A stretch of DNA of 64,000 nt. Origin: Lunularia cruciata (taxonomy: Eukaryota; Streptophyta; Marchantiopsida; Lunulariales; Lunulariaceae). The notes under the pieces were generated by a model, which was not told the DNA's origin, did no database searches, and saw nothing but the letters and a program-made list of their open reading frames with translations. Position numbers and translations under genes: made by a program. The stretch covers positions 50,470,501-50,534,500 of the forward strand of contig OX419761.1 of the NCBI GenBank assembly GCA_948567375.1, read 5' to 3'. Position 1 is the stretch's first letter. Every line of letters starts with the position of its first letter. Positions 24,001 to 36,100 of this stretch are shown here, piece by piece.

Positions 24001-25560
24001 GTTGAGTCAAAAAGTATTCATATCATTTATATGAAGTAAGAGCCAAACCTCCTCCTCTCATCTTTTCTTAGCAAATTCACCCCCATGTAAAAGTGAATTG
24101 AAAATAGAGCTAAGTAAGTAGCCTCATTGTCATCCTCAAGTTCCTTAATCATAAAGTGGGCTTGTTGATGGAACATATAGGCCTAATTGACAAGTTCTCC
24201 CCTAAATAAATGCTAGAACACTATCTTGCTGATTTAGGTTGATATTTTGTGTTGGGTGAAAAAGCTTCATAATAGATGAACAAGAAATCTTCAAGCAAGG
24301 TCCTTGTAAGTATGAATCTTCCACTTGTTAGTCTTTGACCTCTTCTTTGCAAAATATTTCTTAATTGTTGTGTTGAATTCCACACCCATCTTTCCAAATG
24401 TAATGTCTAGGGTCATCATCCTTGGAGGTCCTGCATCTGCCTGGATTATCATCATCTAGTGCTCATTTTTTCAATTGGAAAGATTCCTACAAAGATCCCT
24501 AATTGCTCTCTCACTTAAATCCCTTACTCTAGAGTAGATCACTCCTTGCTCTCATTGCTCATTTGTTAATTCTTGGCAATCAAAGGATCTTCCTCATAGT
24601 TTTCTTTGCTCTTGCCATATTGCTAGCAAGGTCCTTAACTACAAACAGACTACAACTATGAAGAGAAGAATCACTCAAGCACTATTTGAGAAAACTTACT
24701 ACAAAAATATATTGGCAAAAGTGACAATTGATCAAATTTGCAATTCATATTATAAACAAGAATTCTTCTATAATGGTCCCCATGAAAAACATCATTATCC
24801 ACACATGCAAACTCTCCAAGTGGTTCCATCAACTTTTGGTTTCAGTTCTTTATCCTTACTAGCATCATCATTTAAATCATTATGAGGTCATTATTTCCAA
24901 AAATATTCAAGTGTAAAGATTCTTTGTACTTATCCTTTCTCCATACTTGCCTTCTTCATACCTGTCTCTTCTTTGATGACGTCTTCTTTGCTTCCAAAAA
25001 GGCACCTATATAAAATCTAAAGAATACACATAAAAAAGTGTTTTCCTCTAAACATGAAACTATCATGCTCTTCTTCTATCAAAAAGTAAGAAAATGAAAC
25101 AAAATTATAACTTTTGCAAAAAGATGTGCAACATGGTTGGTATCATGTGTCTCTAAAACCAAGTCTAAAATATCATAGCTATCTAGATATATTGCACATT
25201 TGTAGACCAAGATATTTATTTAACTATGTTCAATTTCTCTAACTCTCTAACTCTACCATCAATGATAGTGCCAAGTGTGGGTTCATAACCAAGAAATATT
25301 GTTATCTTTGAATAGAGTTGAAGTTCTATCTATTGTTATTGTAAATTCTGATGTATCAAACATCCTAGCACTTAGCTCTAAGTCTCACCAAAGTACATAC
25401 TCTTGATTGCACATAGCAATACTCACCTCACTATCACTCATTATCATTCAGATCATCTAGACATAGAATACCACTTAATAGTATACTTATGTAGCATAAA
25501 ACACATTTGAATCTAAGGTGCATATAATGCACTTGAACTAAAGCTAGGAAAAATAAAACT
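18061..25560 (-). mobile_element. Decayed copia element (copia-2), split by insertion of copy B
   Basis: Base-by-base similarity to copia-1 with an offset of about 18,780 bp (for example 18780-19140 against 1-360, and 21600 against 2820). RT, integrase, protease, knuckle and gag are recognisable only by this alignment; every frame is broken. Relative to copia-1 most changes lower GC content. Gag is interrupted at about 21642 and resumes at 25134 (CCAAGTCTAAA aligns to 2868), then leader/LTR to about 25560. The end beyond RNase H (below 18.06 kb) is missing. Confidence 0.88.
21643..25133 (-). mobile_element. Coiled-coil ORF unit, copy B, inserted in copia-2 gag
   Basis: A 3.49-kb block flanked by the direct repeat TGGTTG (21637-21642 and 25134-25139) interrupts copia-2 gag, so its ends are well defined. 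On the minus strand it carries a decayed frame: FYMG-like block near 24.1 kb, RRNPQVVEVSFDEGEAEEK near 23.8 kb, acidic linker to 23.5 kb, then a long Glu/Lys-rich coiled-coil stretch (SLEDTKKSQEQEIQKL, KLQQDLQQEKARGAAQEFIL) to about 22.7 kb. Homologous to copy C over both coding and 3' non-coding parts. No RT, transposase, LTR pair or obvious terminal inverted repeat seen. Confidence 0.65.
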
Positions 25561-25564
25561 CACA

Positions 25565-26300
25565 AGTCTCTAGCTCTCTCAACTCTCCCATCAATGATAG
25601 TGCCAAGTGTTTGTTTATAACTTGAGAAATATTTTTATCCTTGAATTGAAGTTCTATCTTTTGTTATTCTAACTTCCAATGTATCCAACATCCTAGCACT
25701 CAACTCTCAATCTCACCAAAGTGTGTACACAATTGATGCAATACTCAAATCACTTTTTTTCAGATCATCCAAAGATAGATCACAACTTATTAGTACACTT
25801 ATGCAACATAAACACACCTAAAGTTAGGTTGCATAGAAAATGAGCTAGAATGAATAATTCACCTCTACTAACTCCTAAATCAGGATTATATAGGTACATG
25901 GACAAGCTTCCAAATATAAATATATATTTCTGGGTGACATGACTGATTGGCATTATTGATCAATTACATGATTCTTCACTAACTTATGTCCATAAGGTAA
26001 AATAAAGAGTTGGATGGATGAGAATGATTGATGCACTCTTGTACAAATGTTCCATTGTCTATCATGCTCATCTAAGACTCCTCTCAATGGACATTTTGTA
26101 CTTATCCACTATCCATAACTCCTAATGCATGACTAAACTTTCCATGAAATTCTCTAGTAAACTCTTTGTAAATATGTCAACAATATTATTTTTGTTGTCA
26201 ACATTAGAAACATAGATTTGTTTTTTCTCAACTCTTTCTCTAATAAAATTTCGAATGAGATGAAGAGGGTAGTTTCCACCAAAAAACTATCAATAAGTTT
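25565..26300 (-). mobile_element. Tandem copia remnant: gag start, leader/LTR and RNase H end
   Basis: 25565-25870 repeats the gag-start/leader seen at 25230-25560 (ATCAATGATAGTGCCAAGTG occurs in both). 25870-26100 is LTR-like with a TATA-like CTATATAATCC on the minus strand. 26130-26260 encodes RERVEKKQIYVSNVDNKNN and IVDIFTKSLLENF, the end of a copia RNase H. This is debris of adjacent copia copies joined at an LTR. Confidence 0.75.
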
Positions 26301-26988
26301 CCTGCAAGCCGCAAGGTAAGGTATTTTGTTATTACAAACTCTCCTATATCTGATCCATTCTGGAGTTGGAGGACTGGATAGAGTATATAGCCGCATGCGC
26401 TATGGACGCTTAAGTCCTGGAATGCTAAAAGGAACAGAAGGCGGCCATAGTAAACCTCCACGATAGCACATACCACTGCATCAGTGCCTCACGCAGTGCC
26501 GAACTAGCTAAGCAAGTGTCAGTACCCCTCGTACGGAGTTTCTGCTTGAAAACTCATAAGTGCCAACATATGTATTTGGAAACTTCTAATCTGGTCCGAT
26601 CCTTGAAGATACCTACCAGTGCAATCGGCCGTTGACATTTTGATGTACAACTCATGCCCTTGAAATCGTGCATACAGCGTAATCCTAGTACAGAGAATTC
26701 ATGGTAGATACTGGAGCAATTTCCACGTCTGGCTTATCATGGATTCCTTAGTACCATCAAGGGGGCGAACATCTTTGCATAGAGTCATTTAATATACACC
26801 TGAGCATTTTGACCGGAACCAGCAGAAAAAATAGCTGGTAAAATCATTTAACTAAATCAGGTTCTCTAAGTATATAAACAGTGCAGCGGTTACTGTAAAA
26901 CCTTGAATTTAACGAAGATGTTTATTACAAAATTGTGCTAGCGAAGGAATCATCGCTTCGCCCTGAATGGGTTGATAAAGGAAGAAAT
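26300..26988. other. 3' flank of the acylaminoacyl peptidase gene
   Basis: Base composition changes near 26.4 kb from TE-type AT-rich DNA to more GC-balanced DNA. No further gene seen; the part next to 26989 is probably 3' UTR. Confidence 0.4.
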
Positions 26989-29900
26989 CTAACTAGAGCT
27001 GTTTCTAAGAAAACGTTTGAACCAGATGCCTATATTTAAGAAGCACTCGAACTCTGATTGTGGTCTGCATACACAGAATACAGCAGGAGGTAGAAATTAA
27101 TGACTGACGATATAGAAGCATGAGAATCATCAGTTTCTACGAGAATGAAGTTAAATTTGTGAAACTAAGACCTCTTCTATTAACCTACGTCATCTATCCT
27201 GTCTCTGGTCAGCTGCTAAGCATTAAGAAGGCGAAGAAGCTGAGGCATAGACGAACAACCTGTCGATCGCGTGAACATCCTCTGGGAAGATAAGAACCTT
27301 CACTTCCAAACCTCGAGCACGCAACGCTTGCACATACTGTTCAATCATGTATTCAGCCACTCTCACAAATTCAGACTTAGTTTTGTCATCCCCAGTAACG
27401 GAATCAACAGAATCGATCAGAAAGGAGAAGAGAAACATATTAAACCACACATGACAAAGACTTCTAGTTCGGAGAGAGGCAGTTTGATCAAACCTGTAAC
27501 CCATTGGATGCAGGAACCCTGCGGTCTTGAGCTCCCAACAGAAACATCGTGGGCACTTTCACCTGCTCAATCATGAACGCAGTGTACATCCGACACAAGG
27601 ACGAGATCCAGTTTATAATTGAACAAGTAGACTTTCTCCTCTCATCAAAAGCAGAATCGTCATGCTGTGCTTGGCATATATATGGCAGTCACTCAAACTG
27701 CAACTAGAAGACTCGCACCTTCGACAAGTGAGCTATCGGGGACGCCTTGTAGAACGTACTGAGGTCGTTCACGGATGGGGCGTCAGAGTAAGCACTAAGA
27801 GCGTCCTTCCCGAATGTCTCCACGTAACACCAGTCGGGAATGTCGGTGACACCTATCATTGATGATAAATTGCACACTGGATTTCTAAGAACTCCAGTTA
27901 CAAAAGCATCAGGAGCCTGCAGAGCAGTTGTGGAACAAATTGTTCAGAACAGCAGATGAATCTAAGAGAGCCAAATCGACAAAGTCACGAAAGTGCTGTC
28001 AACATCGTTTACTGGAAATAATCATGATCTCATCCAATTGTTTTGAAAATTGGGAAGGGTTTGTTCTTGCCTGCCCTATCAGATGAGAGGTAAGGAAACC
28101 ACCATGAGACCCACCAAGAACAGCTATCTTATGGCGCTCTGCAAGACCTTTTGATACGACGTGCTCCACAGCCGCAAGGACATCTCCCACATCCTGATTA
28201 CGAAACCACACATCATCACTTTTGTAAGAAGACTAAACAGTTAGTGGAAGAATAAATGCTGCTCTAATATTAGTCCTTGAAAAGAGGAAACACACACGAT
28301 CCATAGCCACAAGCTGTATTGGGCCAAGACCTACTTCGTAGACTAGTACTAAGCCCGGAAAAAAAACCTCTTTGTTCCTCTAGCCTTGGAGTCACCTCTT
28401 TGTCCTCTAGCCTTGGAGTCACCTCTTTGTCACCTCTTTGTTCCTCTAGCCTTGGAGTTATATGGAGCGATGGACACGGCATTTGACACATTTGTCAGGG
28501 AGTGCGCGAGGGCTTATCATGTTAGGCGGCAGGGGGTACCACTCTCACTCTCATACTTTGTAGCTTACTTTAGACAGCGTGTATCCATTGCTCTACAGAG
28601 GGCAGTGGCTGGTGCAATCCATAGGAGAGCAATCACATTAGGTGATGTTTCTTCGGATGCTCCAGTTGTGTGTAGACCGTACGACTTGCATAGCTCGGAT
28701 ATCTTAGGTGCGGTAGGGCAGATTTCTCATACAGACTCTATTGGGGCTTAGCCCCATGTTACCTTTTTTGTCTCTCCCTTGTACGGCTTGATGGGGTCTT
28801 CCCATCCTTCATTTTTCCTACGCGGTCGCCTTTTTTGTTTTTGAAAAAAAACCGTTTATCTATACTTCTTCCATGCAGACAACATACTAAGATAAAGGCA
28901 GGAGGTCTTCCGAGGTTCCCATCTCGAGAACATGTGCTGTGGTGTTACGTACCTGACGACCAACTTTGCCTGGAAGTGATTGCAACGCTTTCTCCCCAAA
29001 TCCTAACGAACCTCTGTGAAGTACGTCAACCAATGACGTAATCGTCAGACGCAACTTAATTAGTGGAACAAATCGCGAGGCCCTTAAGGACTAAGATGGA
29101 CCGTTGATAAACGATGCAAAACGCAGGGCGTACTGAATCAACGTCCAAAATCTACGAGTTGATCTACAACATTTCCTAGACAAAGTGCAAAGCGAACCTG
29201 CTCTTAAAATAATATCTAGAAGCAAGGATGTCAACCTGTAGTTCACATGGAGCAAACTGAAACCTAACGCCGTGAGGAAAGCTAGTGGTCTCCAATACGT
29301 TGTTTGAGAGACGGAATGCGGCCCTCCATGTAAAACAACAACTAAAGGAGGGATGTCCAACTTCATGGCGCCTTGAGGCTGTTTTTTGCTGTGAAAGATT
29401 CTCGGAGAAACAAAGATCGTTTCAACAAATTCCTTTGATCCTGTAGAATACCGATGCACAGATTCAGAGGAGCGAGACTTGACATTGGTGGTTGACTTTA
29501 GACTATTTTGAAAGTGCACACTTCTCGATAATATAATGCAACCACTAAAAAGGGGCAAGGTGCAGACAGAGCAATAGAGCAACAAAACAACCAAAACAAG
29601 AGCACACAAAACGCTTGAGTACGTCAAAACTTGTCCATCAATAAGCTGGTTTCATTCGGACCTCCAGATTCAGATTCGAAGGGCTCAGCAACTTCAAGTG
29701 GTACATCCAGTATTTCATAAGTCATCGACGCTAACGCAGTCTCCACCTGCCATAGGAAGAGAAAATTGAGAACATGTCGACATATGTTGTGTATGAATAT
29801 GGAACCCATTCATTAGGATACCCACTTAATATTGGAAAAGATATGAAATTGTGAACGAAGATTAAGAAGTAAATCCCTCATAAACATCGTTCACACATCG

Positions 29901-32900
29901 ACTTATTCAGTTATGGAACATCGACGTATATATGATGTTGCTATTCCACAGTAGTTATGCTGTCCCAACCTTCTCCAATTCACAGAGTGGGCAAAAGTTG
30001 TTACCTTCTGGGGATACTTAAGAGAGGGAATACTTATATCTGACCAGATCCATTCCTTTCCCAGATTATCGGTGGCGTTCTTCAGGTTGTTGCACATCTT
30101 AAGACTAGGTGGACAAGTTGGAGAGCTGCATACTACGCACAGGGCACCCAAGAAACTGAAATTAACTTAGGGAGGGAAATAGAATTGCGAGTCAAAAAGT
30201 TTCAAAAAAACCTCAAATTCTCCAGTTTCTTCCAGAAGCTGTGAGTACCTCCAAGAACGACATCGTCTTGCACTCCTAGAAGGCTCCAAGAAGCGATGGT
30301 GTCAGAAGGACTAATCCTAGTGACAGATCCACTGCAAGATAGCAGGCGATATTAGTGCAGTGATATTGAAAATCAAAACACTGAATCGAAGGCAATACGT
30401 GGAGTTATGACGAACCTTTTGACATTGACTGCCAGAATAACCTGCATACTTCGCCATGCCGACGTGAGAACAAGAGTCGAACCATCAGACAACCAGGGTT
30501 GTGCAATAATGCTGGACACATATAAACCTGGAAAAGCATCTGCGTGTGGCTCCATTACCACCGGAACCTGACATACGACTTAAGTTCATCAATGAAATCA
30601 ACTGCTTGCTGGAAGTCTGAACTAGGCAGAAAAAATCTTCATCCTCAAAGACAAGAATTAGCTTGAAAATTGGGGATGCGTGGTTACGTGAAACAGTTGC
30701 AGTACCTTGTTTGAAGGTACTGCATCTGTTTCTGCATACCCATGTAGAGGATAACCCACAAACTAACTGAGAAGCTTGTGGTGTATTTTAGTACTCCATT
30801 AAGCGGCAAGAGGTTCTTAGGATATGAACAGCACGAAGTGTGACTTTTATGCATGAACTTACCACATCTCTCATGGGCAAGTCTGAAGTCACAACCGCAT
30901 CAGCTGGCCAGTCAATGGCATATAGCGAATTTGTCGCACAATGCACGCCACTGTCAACAGCAGATTTGGCAGAAACAAATACCAGCGTCTTTCCATCTGG
31001 ACTGCACATCAAAACCAGAGCTTCCACTCAAAAATCCTTTAGAATCCACTAAACTATGATTCCAGATAAATAGCAGACCTGCTGGTGTATAAACCGTACA
31101 TTCACTAAATGTACATTCACTAAATGCGGCATGTCTGAACCTACTTCTATTTGTGTGCTTGGTTGGAAACTTTTTCTTCAAAGCTCTTCCAAACTTAACC
31201 AAAGTGGCAAGGTGAAATTTCATTATTTAGTTGAAATAACCTGAAGCGAGGAATAAATGCACTGCTAACTTCCCCTGTCAGCTTCACCGGAGACGCGGGA
31301 GATTGTCCCAGCTCCCTGCAAGGAAAGGAAAACAGTTGAGTACTTCTCCTTGCTAGGAACAACAGGCATCCCCACAATTTCTTAACAGGTGCTCTAGGGG
31401 TGATGAAAGATGCGTCTTCATTTACGAGAAGGATAGAGTGAATGTACATCTCATTATGAAGCTTACAGCACTAGCAAAGAATGTGCTTCACATTGGCAAT
31501 CAGTGGTGTAAATTTTGTGAAATATAAATTATTATGCGCAATGCCAAACCAGAATCTCCAGTTATAAAGATGTATAAACAAGAATTGAGGAAAGGTTCTT
31601 CTTCGAGAAGCATGTTGGCTACTCTTGTCAAAGCAGGGAGTCCAGGGAGTGCTTGAATTCTCTTGGAAGTACAAGTCACTTCAAGCGAACCTGGTTTCAG
31701 GAGGAGCATCGATTGCGTAAAGAGCACAAGGCCTGTTATAGCAATACTTCATCCCCAGCTTTCTTGTCGTGCTGAAGTTGGTTGCATACGATGGCCAACC
31801 AACAAAAATCAACTGTTGGGCTGTGTCACCTGGAGGCGGTGGAGGTGCCCAAACGACTTGACCGACGCTTATATCTTTATGAATACCTTCAACACGCTGC
31901 ACGCCACCACTGAGGACCAAGCAAAATTGTTAGGAAATATTCTCAGTCTGGACTCAGAACACAACGACCATAGCATTGATCAGTTTCTTTCACGTCTCAA
32001 ACTTCAAAGACACAAACGTCATGACCAGGACTTGATCCACTTAACAGAATACGGGACGTTGTGCATATGGGCCGCACCTACTGATACTGACTACAAATAG
32101 CATTGGCCTTCTCTTCCCAGTGTAGGATTCCCCCCAGTCTTCCACCCAATCTCCCTGGCCCTTCCATGTGCCAGCATCTGTTTCACCCTCCGACCGGCTA
32201 TTCTGACCAACCGCAAAAAGAGATTGGCCATACAATGGTTGGGATGGAAGGGGCTCTTCTGCAACGTAGGCAATATCCTCTTCGTCATGACTCCAAGACA
32301 CACCTTCGAACCTGTACGTCGAAGTGGAAACTATCATCAGTGTCGGGGCAGTATAATAATGGCCCTAAGGGAGTCTAGAACACTAATACGTTTGAATTGT
32401 TGGATATTTCGCGTTGAGACTCGTCAATCCATGGGTAAGTAGTGATCTTCTCGTCACGCACCAGCCGTCAGCGTAAACAGAACCATGAACTGAAGCGGGC
32501 ACAAACACCTCCTTAAGCAGCTGTCCAGGACCCCATATCTCAAGCTTTATTGTGGAAGCACCTTCCTTAGCAGCCGGATCGGCTTTTCTTACTATTAAAA
32601 GCTTCGTGCCTGATGGAGAAGGAACGATCAACAAAGCCCCATTGAGTTCAAACGGGAAAGGTGACCAGTGATAATCACTTGCATTGTTGCTGGCATCGGG
32701 GATATAAACTGTAGAAATGAAGGTCCGCTTGGCATTTGCGTGAAGGTTGACTTGACTCATCGCAACCACTACGTCGACACCACCACTTCCTGCAGGTTTA
32801 CCACGGCTTTAGGAAGTTGGTAGAGAGAATAGTCGCCAACCTCGCCAGCCTGTCCATCAACAACTCCTCAAACACATCGAAGCACGGAAAAGGTTGTAAC

Positions 32901-33154
32901 AAACACAGTAAAATCTACAGAACAAGCTATGTAAGAGTGTAACTGTTAACACAGGTGGTCCGTAAAACAAATTTAACCATCCCGACAGATCCAATTCTGA
33001 GACAGAGCTTACCTCTTCGCGAGGGGCTCGTCCAAGCCTTGTCAATATTTGGCACAGCGTAAAACGCCTGCAGCAATTCAGCTTCCGTCGCTCCATTGAC
33101 TTCAGTCATTATTGCTGTACCAGAAGTGGTATTTTTCTCATTGGATTGGTCCAT
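26989..33154 (-). CDS. AARE: Acylamino-acid-releasing enzyme (acylaminoacyl peptidase, S9C)
   Basis: Serine peptidase of the prolyl-oligopeptidase family that releases N-acylated amino acids from blocked peptides; plant enzymes are mainly cytosolic. Seventeen exons (all with consistent phase, 842 codons): 33154-33013, 32789-32462, 32311-32078, 31909-31691, 31315-31241, 31001-30863, 30567-30416, 30331-30249, 30132-30005, 29746-29631, 29544-29236, 29013-28953, 28193-28071, 27916-27719, 27562-27494, 27336-27260, 27064-26989. N-terminal beta-propeller: YHWSPFPFELNGALLIVPS, WKGQGDWVEDWGESY, SPDGKTLVFVSAKSAVDSG. Catalytic domain: VVVLHGGPHS (oxyanion side), GGSHGG (Ser, exon 13), GAQDRRVP (Asp, exon 15), EDVHAIDR (His, exon 16). 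Intron 13 has a GC donor; intron 12 holds a LINE fragment. ATG chosen at 33154, the first in frame. Looks functional. Confidence 0.95.
28367..28458 (+). repeat. Minisatellite of about 28-bp units at the 5' end of the LINE fragment
   Basis: About three imperfect copies of CACCTCTTTGTTCCTCTAGC plus CTTGGAGT, with one internal deletion and one extra CACCTCTTTGT. It lies exactly at the inserted element's left boundary. Confidence 0.8.
28369..28842 (+). mobile_element. 5'-truncated non-LTR retroelement (LINE) in AARE intron 12
   Basis: Flanked by identical 11-bp repeats GAAAAAAAACC (28358-28368 and 28843-28853). The inside codes on the plus strand for FRQRVSIALQRAVAGAIHRR and related sequence ending at a stop near 28751, which I read as the extreme C-terminus of a LINE ORF2. 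A short 3' UTR follows with the hairpin GATGGG-GTCTT-CCCATC and the tail CTACGCGGTCGCC plus T-runs, shared with 8120-8164. It is antisense to the host gene. The ORF2 assignment is from recall of such motifs, not from a search. Confidence 0.65.
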
Positions 33155-36100
33155 CGCTCTAAGCACTAGTCTTCTGCTGCATTTTGCTCAAATACAGCGT
33201 TAGCCAAAACTACAAACTCCAGGGCCACTGACCATTTCGAATCGACCTCTCTTTGGTTACTCCGTATACACACCATCATTTGAGCTAATTAGGACTTGAA
33301 GCCAGAAAGCAACCATCGTGACATGTAAGTTGTCTGATGCACACACGCTTTGAGGAAATCGTGCAAGAATTTGACAACAGCGTCACCAATAAATGAACAG
33401 CATTGTAAGGGCATAAATCATGTAAAAAGTTTGCAAATTTGCAACCAGATAACAGCCCATCACCAACATAAACCGTCACGAGATATGCTTCACGGAAAGA
33501 AACACGAGGCATTATAGTAACAAGAAAAGGACACAGAGTTCAATTTTCTAAAAAGGGAAGAAAAGAGCGAGCTTTTAAGTTATTTGCTCATCTTTTATGT
33601 AGAATTAACGTGATGAATGATAATGACACCCCAGACTAGGTAGCATGCCTCTCCTTAGTGTAAACAGAATCTCACTCACAAGCTAGACAACAGAACCGAC
33701 ATACGGAAATATAGGTTATGTATCTTTGCCAAGACATCAGATACAAACAGAAAGATGGATGATGGAGTAAATCCAGGACAGAAAGCTTAATACGGCTCTT
33801 AACGATGAAAATGTATACGACGAACTCTTAGAGTAAAACTGGTTGAGTAAGGAAACGGAAAGGACCCTAGAACTTCGAGTGGGAAACAGCGAGTTGAATG
33901 CAGAAGGAGAAGACTGATATACACTGAAAAAATTTCAGCTACAGGCAGCCAAAGATACTTTTTAAAGGTCAAGCATGGGTCCAAGAAGATCTTATTCAGC
34001 CACTAATCACAGCGACAAAAGAGAGCATACATTTGTATAGCACCAAGACTGATCAACTTCTGCTTCCACGCGTTTTCCGGAGACACCTGGGTCGTACTTG
34101 TGAACACAAAATACACATGATCGACTTCTAAAGCTTGAGTTGCATTGAAAGTATTCTACTTACCCGAGTTGTAGATATTAGGGCAAAATCAATTCCAAAG
34201 TACACTTCAATGAAGCTTCGATTCCGTTCACTACAGTCCTCATCGTAACCCCACTCCGATCAAGCTATTGAAATAGTAAACAAGATCCTGAGACCCCGCA
34301 TTCACATGGGTACACAATTTAAACTGACAGCACGCCGCTGCTGCTGCACTGCACAACAATGCAGACGCTGAACATCTCTACACTAATGTCCAGTGCATAC
34401 CGGAAAGAAAGGAGAGACAACAAGAGTCCGATCAATTCACAATGCACGAATAATGTTGAGTTTTCAAGTACAATTAGGTTCATTACGAGCTAACAACAAT
34501 CATTCCAGTCAATCCTAGTTCCTAAATCTGACCAATCATGACATCTCATTCACGAAATGAGCTAACAGCAAATTAGAACAGAGAGGTATTTATCTCTCTT
34601 CAGAAGCTATTGTCTACATCCAAAATAAGGCAAAAACATCAGAATTAAGAGGTCCACAGAACGAGAAGGGCCAAAAAGAGGAGTTAACTGCTCAAAGCAG
34701 GTCAATTATCGTTTCAAATTTCAAAAATTCAAATTCTCTTTCGATCATAACCACTGACGAAACACAGGAACTAAAAACCCCGAGCAGGCTGCGACCATTT
34801 CCATCATCCTTCTCAACTTTCAATCACACCCAGTCACAAAATGTTCTCAGATGTAAACAAACAAAATGTGCGTTGAACAATTGAAAAGCGTCACGTTACC
34901 AGAAACTCCGGGACGTGATGCAGACTGAAGAACGATGATGGAGTTGACGAACATTCGGCAAGGGTCTTGAAATTTGACGCTCTATGCGCAGTGGAGAAAC
35001 ACGAAATGCAGACAGAGAGGGCGACATACAGCTCCTCAGCATACTTTTATATTTCCCAACTTCCATTGCAAATCCACTGTGCAGACAGACATTCAGCATC
35101 TCCTCATCATTCTCCTCTAATCCCTTGTCCACCATCCATCCGTCCGTCCGTTAGTTTCTTGGACGGACAAATGCTCCCAGCCACGTGGCGCATAAGCACT
35201 CACGGACGAACGGACTGGAGTGCTCCAGTCCCGTACTTGAAGGAGTCTGATGGCAAACTTGAGAGGTTTCAGGAGAATTTCGTATGTTGAAATGAACAAC
35301 TAAAAAGGATTTTTTGAAATACTGTGAAGGGAATTGGGGTTTCAAGACCGTTGCATGTGCCAATGCGCCTCTAACAAATTGTAGACGTATTTGGTGTATT
35401 GTAGAGTAATGCTTTTAGTGGCAGTTCTTTTTACATTGAATGGCTCGTGCAATCTCGAGTACCATTTCATGTGATAATGCATTTGTTTCCGAACATAGAT
35501 GCTGAAAACAAAAGTAGTCTTGGACCTGCGTCTGGAGAAGGCATCCATGAAGTGTAAAATTTAAGTTATGAAATTTTTGTGGACTCGAAGATCCGTATCA
35601 GCTCCTCTGGTGTGTAGTATAGTTCAAACATGCTGTATTCTGGATTTGGATGAATCTGTAAAGTAGTTTGTATCTTGCAATGGCAAGTATGTACTCTTCT
35701 TCAATGAATGAAGAAACCAATATCAAGTAGACGGGTTGAACGAGAAACATGTATATTTCGGACCATGAGCCTCACCATTCGAGTGAGTCATACATCGTTC
35801 ATGTATACAGCCCACCATCAGTCCATGTACCAGTAGAAGTTTATGCAGCAACAGCTGCTCCCGCTTCTTATGGTGGTACTCCATGCTGAGAAGTACTTCT
35901 ACATACTGCCAAAATATCACTATCCGATCATCCTATGTGTGAGGGATTAAGAGATTTACAATGACGGCAGAAGTGTTTGCTTACGAGCACATGTACAGAT
36001 TACTTGATAAAGGGACGGTGAGATGTTGCTTAAGGTTTCCTCTAGGCTTAAATAAAATCCTATTATGCAATTATTCATTTCACTTCTCATGACGCTCATG

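Noticed and set aside
25128-25148. TGGTATCATG next to copy B as a retrotransposon primer-binding site
   Set aside because: The same position aligns with copia-1 gag (TATCATGAGC near 2860), so the likeness to a tRNA site is chance.
32800-32850. Frame GEVGDYSLYQLPKAV as AARE exon 2
   Set aside because: Its phase does not fit exon 1, whereas the acceptor at 32789 does and gives the conserved continuation.
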